Shown here: piece by piece, positions 7,809 through 13,687 of the stretch | Numbering within the stretch: the first letter of the stretch is position 1 | Layout: each line of letters begins with the position of its first letter | Source: Trachipleistophora hominis | Taxonomy: Eukaryota; Microsporidia; Pleistophoridae | Direction of reading: 5' to 3' | Assembly (NCBI GenBank): GCA_000316135.1 | Contig: JH993997.1 | Span: forward strand, 1,431-15,117 | DNA length: 13,687 nt | Position numbers and translations under genes: made by a program | The notes under the pieces: generated by a model | Told to the model about the DNA's origin: nothing | What the model saw: only the letters and a program-made list of their open reading frames with translations | The model's database searches: none

Positions 7809-8418
7809 ACAATTAAAACGGGTTATTACCAATTCATTTTTAGATTGATAAAAACGTACTATTCTTTATTTTTAAAATATTCTTTCGCCAAAGAAAGACC
7901 AAATCAATTTTATATTCAATCACAGTAAAACGTTTTATTTTACATTTAATATTGCCAATATGATTAAATTTTAACTATTAGTACATTTTTGTTTGTGTAA
8001 AATATTGTGGATATCTGATTTAACCTCAACAACGTGTACATCATCGACGTTAAAGTATTTTGATCTATAAACAAAATAGCATATCTAGTAGCTGCCAATA
8101 CATCCGTTTTTAGCAGGAATTCATAATAATTTGCAATTATTCATTGACCACGAATACTATTTCCTCATTAAACGAGGTGGCGTTAGAGCAAGTAATATAA
8201 AATTACTATAAGTAATGGTAAATACTTACAATTCTTTATAAATAGAGCATAGAGATCATATATAATCCTACTTACATATGTATACGAACCAAATAAATAT
8301 ATACGGTTCAAACGGGTCTACAATATATACTTTCACGAAACTGTAGACATAATAAATTTAATTACAAGAATACTTAGGGTAAAAATAAGAAACGAATTAT
8401 CAGCTCAGACATGCTCAT

Positions 8419-8979
8419 CTACATTCTTTTCGTTCTATTTTTTTTGCACGTGCTACAATACCAATTACCTTTAGGTGTATGCACCAGCCCTACACATTCA
8501 AAATGGTACCATAACACTTTACATCCCGGATCATCGCAGCGTATCATATCACCAAAGGCACTAGCCCGGCACAAACAGTACTTTGGTTGTTTTATATTAT
8601 TGTTAACATCCTCTTTCGACACCCTGGTTTTAAAAACACTAGGATTCTTCGATGGATCACCAATACTGCTTTTCAATTCCTCAGGATACTCTTTTTGCAT
8701 ATCCGCATATATTTCACGAGTGCATTCCATTATGATACTCATCGCTGCTTTTCTCTTGCGGTTTAAATGACTAATACTCGCCAAGCACTTTTTTATTTGC
8801 TTATTGTACGTTTTCCTGCTCAACTTGAGACTTCCTTTGAAGTACTTATGTAGTTTGCGTGTATAGTTTACTATCTTGTTATCGATATCTTGTATTGTAA
8901 CAAGTTGGTGTTGAGCATCCAGCGGGTACAGATGCACATCGTTAAGCAGTTTATCGAAAAGTTCAAAAGGATTCGTCAT
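8419..8979 (-). CDS. ING-family histone reader with C-terminal PHD finger (Yng/Pho23-like)
   Basis: The 186-residue protein has an N-terminal helical ING domain (about 5-90) and a C-terminal PHD zinc finger (134-179). The finger is complete: C135-x-C137, C148, C153, H159, C162, C175 and C178 give the C4HC3 pattern with ING spacing. Y134, M145 and W157 match the residues that read trimethylated lysine 4 of histone H3 in this family, and D149-D150 are kept. ING proteins are subunits of histone acetyltransferase (NuA4, NuA3) or deacetylase (Rpd3L) complexes; which one applies cannot be told here. The open frame begins at a GTG at 9012, but the ATG at 8979 has CCCC immediately before it. The linker (98-130) is short and the protein is smaller than most ING homologues. 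MED31 lies 339 bp upstream on the same strand. Confidence 0.95.
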   Translation of the reverse strand: MTNPFELFDKLLNDVHLYPLDAQHQLVTIQDIDNKIVNYTRKLHKYFKGSLKLSRKTYNKQIKKCLASISHLNRKRKAAMSIIMECTREIYADMQKEYPEELKSSIGDPSKNPSVFKTRVSKEDVNNNIKQPKYCLCRASAFGDMIRCDDPGCKVLWYHFECVGLVHTPKGNWYCSTCKKNRTKRM

Positions 8980-8983
8980 GGGG
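8980..8983 (-). promoter_or_regulatory. CCCC start signal of the ING gene
   Basis: CCCC on the minus strand directly abuts the ATG at 8979. It excludes the upstream GTG codon as the start. Confidence 0.65.
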
Positions 8984-9318
8984 TCAGAAACGAGAAAATT
9001 ATTTTTTAGCACCGTTGGTTGAAATTACTTTTGCTAGAAATTCTGCTATATGATGTGTTTACGGTAATAGTTATTTATGTGTTGCCAAATGAACTTTTAA
9101 TTATGGTTGTGACATCGAAACACTCATCAAATTCATTGATACCAACACTAAAAATATCGTCTGATCACAAGCGATGTCTGAAAATGCGAATTGATCATAG
9201 TCACATCAATAAAATTTAATTCGTATTCACGTTTTATAAACGAAATAGCGCAGTTAGTCATTCTATTAAAAGAATGTTACTATCCAATATGATAAAAAAC
9301 GTGGAAAATACCTATAAA
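8984..9318. other. Intergenic region between MED31 and ING genes
   Basis: About 335 bases between two minus-strand genes. It must hold the 3' end of MED31 and the promoter of the ING gene. A plus-strand frame at 9019-9219 has no start signal and no protein-like character, so I call nothing here. Confidence 0.5.
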
Positions 9319-9615
9319 TCATTCGTTTTTATGTAGCCAGTAAAAACGCAACTGTTCATCAACAAACTCAAGGATTTTCTCATCGTCTAGTTTGCTTACA
9401 AATTCTTCATTATTGTTAAGCGCATCCAAAATAGCAAGCGATTGTGGATAAATAAGAAGATTTCTGTAAGGCTTTTCCTTCCAATATTCAAGATACTTCA
9501 GAAATTTTCTAAAGTCGGGATCGTCGAAATATTTATTCTGGTACAGATATTGCAGGTAATATGGATTGCACAACAATTGCACAAATTCCAATTCCTTTTC
9601 AAATTTAGTTAACAT
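9319..9615 (-). CDS. MED31: Mediator complex subunit 31 (Soh1)
   Basis: The 98-residue protein is an almost complete match in layout to Med31, a small helical subunit of the middle module of Mediator, which links activators to RNA polymerase II. Family signatures are FEKELEFVQLLCNPYYLQYL (5-24), YFDDPDFRKFLKYLEYWKEK (29-48), then Y-R-N-L-L-IYPQSLAILDALNNN and FVDEQ. The length is close to the family's conserved core of about 100 residues, so unlike the other genes here it is barely reduced. The ATG at 9615 has CCC five nucleotides upstream. It is in tandem with the ING gene. A possible 38-residue ORF lies 226 bp upstream on the same strand. Confidence 0.95.
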   Translation of the reverse strand: MLTKFEKELEFVQLLCNPYYLQYLYQNKYFDDPDFRKFLKYLEYWKEKPYRNLLIYPQSLAILDALNNNEEFVSKLDDEKILEFVDEQLRFYWLHKNE

Positions 9616-9620
9616 TGGCA

Positions 9621-9623
9621 GGG
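9621..9623 (-). promoter_or_regulatory. CCC-type start signal of MED31
   Basis: CCC on the minus strand is five nucleotides before the ATG at 9615. Confidence 0.5.
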
Positions 9624-9841
9624 TCTGTGAAATACGGTATTTTAAAACTTATATTGTTCATTTATAGTTATGTTAAAATTGTCAGCTTTTACCCCAGAAG
9701 GAGAGACTATATCACATTAGTAATTATATTCAATAGTTTAGATGTTGTATTTACGTATTACATTACTACCTATAACAGGAAAAAAGGTTTGATTTTCCTC
9801 TTTCGCTCTGCTCGTGCATTCATGAATATTCAGGTCGAGCA

Positions 9842-9958
9842 TTATAGTACAAATACAAAAGATAAAGTTATAATTCTCCTTTTCTTCTTAATGTAAGGAT
9901 AACATTTTCTTAAATTACCATTGATACTTTTTAATCCGTAAAAAGCGTTTTTAACCAT
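9842..9958 (-). CDS. Possible 38-residue basic microprotein
   Basis: A short complete frame starts MVKNAFYGLKSING, has a basic centre (KKKRR at 26-30) and ends with a hydrophobic tail (IITLSFVFVL). Its main support is the start: CCC directly abuts the ATG, the same tight arrangement as the ORC2 and ING genes. It is in tandem with MED31. The tail, at ten residues, is short for a full membrane span. I recognise no family. Several essential eukaryotic proteins are this small, for example subunits of membrane complexes, but no such identity is supported. A chance frame remains quite possible. Confidence 0.3.
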   Translation of the reverse strand: MVKNAFYGLKSINGNLRKCYPYIKKKRRIITLSFVFVL

Positions 9959-10148
9959 GGGTCAACATTTATATCTTGAACGAGAAATTATACGTCTTAG
10001 TAAATGCATCGGTTAGCCAATCATATTTTTACTAATTTATTGTATGAGCCTGATAGATATGTTAATTGCTCACTCGTATCCCAAACATATAATTCACGTA
10101 TAAAATACATCATGCACTCTATAATATCGTTATGATTAATGTTGACAT

Positions 10149-10270
10149 GATACTCCCTAGACACCTATCTCCAGGAAGGTATCCTTTGCCACGGCCACCA
10201 AGCCTTTGAGCAACAACTGTTAATCGTTGTCATAGGAGTAAATATCACGAACACCCTGGTTGCCTATGAT
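10149..10270. other. GC-richer island with several short inverted repeats
   Basis: The composition rises clearly above the flanks. Three inverted repeats lie in series: GATAC-TCC with GGA-AG-GTATC (10149-10183), ACAAC with GTTGT (10213-10230), and TCATAGG with CCTATGA (10230-10269, 7 bp). The minus strand also carries a protein-like string (VVAQRLGGRGKGYLPGDR), so decayed coding or mobile-element sequence is an alternative to a folded RNA. Confidence 0.3.
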
Positions 10271-10382
10271 ATGTTATATACCTCCCTGTGACAATGAAAC
10301 TATTAAACTCTTTATATTATGTAACTTTACAGCATACGTACTTCCGGTTAATACATCTGATTTTGCAGGTTTTTCCCACTAA
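10266..10382 (+). other. Doubtful 38-residue ORF at the edge of the island
   Basis: The frame begins MICYIPPCDNETIKL and ends SDFAGFSH. CCC stands nine nucleotides before the ATG, which is slightly farther than in the confident genes. The composition is balanced, but no family is recognised and the frame overlaps the inverted-repeat island. I rate it as weak. Confidence 0.15.
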
Positions 10383-10548
10383 AAACGTATTTCTAATGTT
10401 AAATCTGAATTTCTGTTGAATAAGTTTGCCACTCATCTACTAAGAAGATGTTAAATCGATTTTTATAGGTATTTGAGTTTAATGATACTCCATAAGTCTA
10501 CGCAATGGATGGTTTTCATAAGAATACACGTATAATTTATTCTTTAAG

Positions 10549-10583
10549 CGCTCTCCTTTTTAAATGCGCCGATGTGTGATAAA
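10549..10583 (+). repeat. Diverged direct repeat, copy 1
   Basis: This segment (CGCTCTCC, then GATGTGTGATAAA) resembles 10811-10845 (CGCCCTCC, then GATGTATGATAAA). Roughly three quarters of positions match by eye, with one or two gaps. The copies bracket the candidate structured RNA. Confidence 0.55.
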
Positions 10584-10663
10584 AATTAAATTTAAATTAG
10601 ACTTTACTTGCTACTTCAGTTACTCTTCACACCACCACGTCACACCTTTCATAAGCAAATCTC

Positions 10664-10799
10664 AGGCGGGCTACCGCCTACCATAGCTTCGTCGGTTATT
10701 GATTCCCGGAGGTCAAATCGTTCATTTAACATAATACTCAGACACATAGGCAGGTAATGACTTAGTAACAAGTCAAGGACCTGCAATGTGCGAAGCTGG
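10664..10799 (+). ncRNA. Candidate structured RNA of unknown class
   Basis: Several helices nest without conflict. A 7-bp closing stem AGCTTCG (10685-10691) with CGAAGCT (10791-10797) is extended by CC (10681-10682) with GG (10798-10799) across a 2-nt bulge. Inside it a 48-nt arm (10743-10790) has three collinear stems: CACAT/ATGTG, GCAGGT/ACCTGC and GACTT/AAGTC, with a 6-nt loop AGTAAC. The 3' strand of the arm runs straight into the closing stem. A smaller hairpin TTGA-TT-CC/GG-TCAA lies at 10699-10716, and AGGCGG-GCTA-CCGCCT (10664-10679) stands just outside. The island is much richer in G and C than its flanks. I could not match it to tRNA, 5S, U snRNA, SRP RNA, RNase P or MRP signatures. 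The strand is not certain, because perfect stems fold on both strands. Confidence 0.35.
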
Positions 10800-10810
10800 A
10801 TCCCGCACGC

Positions 10811-10845
10811 CGCCCTCCTCCTAAGAGCACCCGATGTATGATAAA
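10811..10845 (+). repeat. Diverged direct repeat, copy 2
   Basis: Partner of 10549-10583, same orientation, about 262 bp away. It begins 12 bases after the candidate RNA's closing stem. Confidence 0.55.
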
Positions 10846-12257
10846 TAAACGTATTATTTAAACTGGTTCTAACTACTCCTCATTGATTGAACTAAAATCG
10901 ATCACAAAAGGGACTAACACGATGCCATACTGTCTTGTCATTAATGATTATAGTAACGAATAAAATTATATGAAATCCGTAGTTTAGGTCGTGTTTACAT
11001 AAGTATATTCCTAAAAATTAGAAAATTATGACAAGTTTTAATCTTTGTATAACAGTATTCTGTGTCTTTATGTGCAGGAATCATAGCTTGAAACAGTGTA
11101 ATTAAAACTTTATGGTAAGTCCACATATGATATAGTTCTATTTTAAACTGATTGCAGTTTAATGTTGTTGAGCTTAAGTTCATTATATGTGCTATAGGTG
11201 ATATATACCTTTATAAAAATGAACAAGTTGAATCATTTATATTTATGAGTAGGAACATTCAAGACAACACGTAGTAACCATCCTGATGGTGAAATAACAA
11301 ATCTTGTCACAAAATGCAACTTTTTTAACCCGAGCTGATTCAATTAACAAGATTATAATGCGCCCGTATACTCTAATCCATTCTTAAATCATTTCTACTG
11401 CATTATTTACCAGTAAGTCTATCTAACCAGCAAGCACGTATCATCTAGAGTAACTTACAGTTAAGGTAGATATTTTTTAATGAAAGCCTATTTAATTAAC
11501 TCTTCACACAATCACATACTTTAACGAGTTAAGGTTGATATTTTAAGTTTCACATTCCACATCCATTACGTACATTAAAAGGGATGGTACAACGCATTTC
11601 ATACGGATAATGAATCGGGTATAACGCTTGGTAAATTTTATTGGTATCTCATTTGTAAATGTAATTTGAAGTAAAATAGAACCATCGATATAATCTATGT
11701 TGATTTTTAAATAATATAGCTTAGTCCGAAAAGCACACTAGAAATAAAATGATCGTCATATTTCTTTTTTTATTGACCTGGAAAATTCTTTAGGTTGTTG
11801 ATTCTATACTCAATCATTGATTTGATAAAAATTGCAAAACAAGTAAAATTTTTATGATTAATAAGCTGCGCAGAAATTGAACTTTAATATACTGTAACCT
11901 AGAGCTGAATAAAACTTTGCAATTTAAATATTCTGTAACCAGCGGATTTAAACCTTTCTAAATGCTCAGCACCAGATTTAAAAACAGTAATAAAAGTTAT
12001 TATTTATTCTTCTGACTTATTAATTAAGTAATTAACAGATAATAGATCGAATTGTCGTCACATTTATACAAATTCATGATAGATTGTGGGTTCAGTGATT
12101 AAAAACAAATTACCAGACCAGGAAAGAAATTTATGTGCCTTAACATTTAACAAAGAGATCTTATAATGCCTTAAACCGGTAATTTAACTTATTTAATGGC
12201 ATATTTGCTTTATTATTATGTACAGATTACATTTCATAGCTTTTTTCACTTCTCGTA

Positions 12258-12260
12258 CCC
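12258..12260 (+). promoter_or_regulatory. CCC-type start signal of the Pol delta small subunit gene
   Basis: CCC is six nucleotides before the ATG at 12267. Confidence 0.5.
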
Positions 12261-12266
12261 TTTGAG

Positions 12267-13328
12267 ATGAGAAAAGACTTTTTGTTCCAAGGCCAATACA
12301 ACCAGACATATGTCACACGTCTCGAGAAAATGCGATCACTCATAAACCTTGATGTACATGATGATACTACAATCCTGTCTAACCTTTCAGAGGCCAGTAG
12401 TGCGAGTGGACCTGTAGCCTTTATTGCTCTTTTATACGTAGATTGCGCGAATAAAGAAACTATTTTTGACGAGGCTGGTCTCATAAAGAAAGAAAAAAAT
12501 GTGAAACCGTACGAAAACTTCACGTACTTTGTTGAGGACGAGAGTTGTAGAGTTGAGGTAATATTTGAGCCCAAAGATCTTTTCGTTACCGGGCAGGTAC
12601 TCGGATTCATCGCAGAAAGAAATACACATAGCTTAACCATCAAGAGTGTGATTTATCCCGTACAATTAAAGCTGACGGGTCAGCTTGATCACGATATTAT
12701 CTGTTTCATTGCAGACTTAAGAATACGAAATAGTATGAGTGAATTGAACGTTATTACAGATTACATAAGTAACAGCAAGAAAGTCACTGATTTAGTTATT
12801 ATTGGCGATATATTTGACGAGGTCACCAAGGAGAATGCTGATCTTCTCGCTCAATTTTTAGAAGATTTTGGTGCTGATGCTTTTATAATACCGAACATAA
12901 ATGATCCAACGAACAAGTTGTTACCTCAGCAGCCGATAAGCAATCGTATAATTGACTATAACTGCCTTTTTCTTCCGAGTCCTGCGCTGTTTGAAGTGGG
13001 AGCTAAAATGCTTTTCATACCACCCGTGGTAATAAACGACATAAAACTGTATGGCGAGCCTTCAGCTATTAATATAATGAAGATGCTTGTAAAGATAAGA
13101 CATATCTGTCCAACAGCACCCGATACCGTTGGATGTGTACCGTATAACGGTGAAGATCCTTTTATTTTATATGAGATGCCCAACTATGTCTTTACACTTG
13201 GAGATAAATTTGAAAAAGAAATGGGTGAGGTCAGTTATTTTGTACTGCCCAGCTTTTCTAAATCCAAACAAGTGATTCTCTTAACCTTGGACAAGAGAAA
13301 TTTTGAAACAGTTGCTTTAGAATATTAA
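12267..13328 (+). CDS. DNA polymerase delta small (B) subunit, POLD2/Pol31 family
   Basis: The 353-residue protein is the second subunit of DNA polymerase delta, which bridges the catalytic subunit to the rest of the holoenzyme during lagging-strand synthesis. The N-terminus has the family's QYNQTYVTRL (10-19). An OB-fold region follows (about 45-135), with GQVLGFI at 109-115. Then comes the inactive phosphoesterase domain: FIADLRIRN (147-155), DLVIIGDIFDE (175-185), the highly diagnostic NDPTNKLLPQQP (212-223), and RHICPTAPDTVGCVPYNGED (278-297). Eukaryotic B subunits have lost the metal-binding residues of the ancestral phosphatase, and no full metal site is seen here. Yeast and human homologues have about 470-490 residues, so this one is trimmed. 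The ATG at 12267 has CCC six nucleotides upstream. It has no close neighbour on either side. Confidence 0.95.
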   Translation: MRKDFLFQGQYNQTYVTRLEKMRSLINLDVHDDTTILSNLSEASSASGPVAFIALLYVDCANKETIFDEAGLIKKEKNVKPYENFTYFVEDESCRVEVIFEPKDLFVTGQVLGFIAERNTHSLTIKSVIYPVQLKLTGQLDHDIICFIADLRIRNSMSELNVITDYISNSKKVTDLVIIGDIFDEVTKENADLLAQFLEDFGADAFIIPNINDPTNKLLPQQPISNRIIDYNCLFLPSPALFEVGAKMLFIPPVVINDIKLYGEPSAINIMKMLVKIRHICPTAPDTVGCVPYNGEDPFILYEMPNYVFTLGDKFEKEMGEVSYFVLPSFSKSKQVILLTLDKRNFETVALEY

Positions 13329-13687
13329 ATAGAAGTAAGAATATGATTAAACGAATAGTCTTGATGGTTTTTTAGATTATTAAATTATTCTCAACAATTA
13401 TGTTGATGTTCAGGCCATCTTTCTCTCTTAATAATATAGAAAATTTATTTTAATTAGATTGTATCCTGTTACGCACACTTTATACTGGATTTTCTGTAAA
13501 TCACTAGTTGCACAGTCTGTCGATACGATATATTATATTGACCTTCTCAGATCAATCCTACTACAGTATTGCACATTTATTGCTACAAATGTTACTTTCA
13601 TAATGGCGGGAAGAACATGTTTTTGTATTTTAACAGCCTTTCTTCGTTATATCAAATTTGCAACCATAATAATTTGGTTAGCTCAAT
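13329..13687. other. Intergenic end of window
   Basis: No gene is supported. A CCC-type signal on the minus strand before an ATG near 13601 opens a frame of only 22 codons, too short to call. The next gene would lie outside the window. Confidence 0.5.

Larger units (their letters stand above)
7638..8418. other. Non-coding stretch with a GC-richer repeat patch
   Basis: The first part (7680-7810) is richer in G and C than its surroundings and holds the duplicated motif and hairpin listed separately. From about 7830 to 8418 the sequence returns to plain AT-rich DNA. This includes the 3' flank of the ING gene, and nothing further is recognised. Confidence 0.55.
9962..12266. other. Long gene-poor region with two GC-richer islands
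   Basis: More than 2.3 kb contain no gene that I can support. Most is AT-rich. Two islands stand out and are listed separately: 10149-10270 and 10549-10845. A weak imperfect direct repeat occurs at 11459-11476 and 11527-11544 (AGTTAAGGTAGATATTTT, one mismatch). Another links 11883-11899 with 11923-11940 (both ending CTGTAACC). From 11950 to 12266 I see nothing except the start signal of the polymerase gene. Confidence 0.55.

Noticed and set aside
8286..8313. GAACC / GGTTC inverted repeat
   Set aside because: Only five pairs with a long AT loop, expected by chance in a window of this size.
9615..9896. 93-codon plus-strand frame divergent from MED31
   Set aside because: It opens at a TTG that overlaps the MED31 start and has no start signal or recognisable domain.
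10690..10720. Possible tRNA B box (GGTTATTGATTCCCG)
   Set aside because: It departs from the GGTTCGANTCC consensus and no cloverleaf can be built around it.
11459..11544. Repeated AGTTAAGGTWGATATTTT
   Set aside because: The copies are short, AT-rich and mismatched, so chance is a fair explanation; noted only within the region entry.
12227..12643. Minus-strand frames over the Pol delta small subunit gene
   Set aside because: They are shadows of a clearly identified gene on the other strand.

Overview
The window looks like low-density nuclear DNA of a microsporidian, an intracellular fungal-lineage parasite. Three things support this. (1) The recognisable genes are eukaryotic, intronless as read, and much shorter than their yeast or animal counterparts. 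(2) The DNA is AT-rich. (3) Every confident start codon has a CCC or CCCC run 0-8 nt upstream, which matches the CCC-like start signal described in Nosema, Anncaliia and Encephalitozoon relatives. Starts were placed with this signal. In several genes it rules out longer reading frames that open at TTG or GTG or at unlikely upstream codons. The species cannot be named from sequence alone. The seven confident genes cover about 28% of the window, so this is an expanded, sparsely coding genome rather than a compact Encephalitozoon-type one.

Layout. 1-1726: no gene seen. 1727-2173 (-): small PAP2-family lipid phosphatase. 2174-3165: no gene, but a perfect 40-bp direct repeat. 3166-3585 (-): IWS1/Spn1 core. 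3879-3950 (-): tRNA-Ala(CGC). 4185-4628 (+): unrecognised 147-residue protein. 4814-5002 (+): doubtful small ORF. 5065-5700 (+): short ORC2. 5701-7070: empty. 7071-7830: a purine-rich doubtful ORF, possibly a mobile-element relic, then a GC-richer patch with a duplicated motif and a hairpin. 8419-8979 (-): ING-family PHD-finger protein. 9319-9615 (-): MED31. 9842-9958 (-): possible 38-residue microprotein. 9959-12266: long gene-poor stretch holding two GC-richer islands rich in inverted repeats; the second looks like a folded RNA. 12267-13328 (+): DNA polymerase delta small subunit. 13329-13687: empty.

Roles. The identified proteins are mostly nuclear: origin recognition (ORC2), lagging-strand synthesis (Pol delta small subunit), elongation (IWS1), chromatin reading (ING) and Mediator (MED31). 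They are separate single-gene transcription units, not an operon. The most unusual material is non-coding: the candidate structured RNA near 10664-10799, the island at 10149-10270, the duplicated motif and hairpin at 7713-7808, and the 40-bp repeat at 2460/2584.
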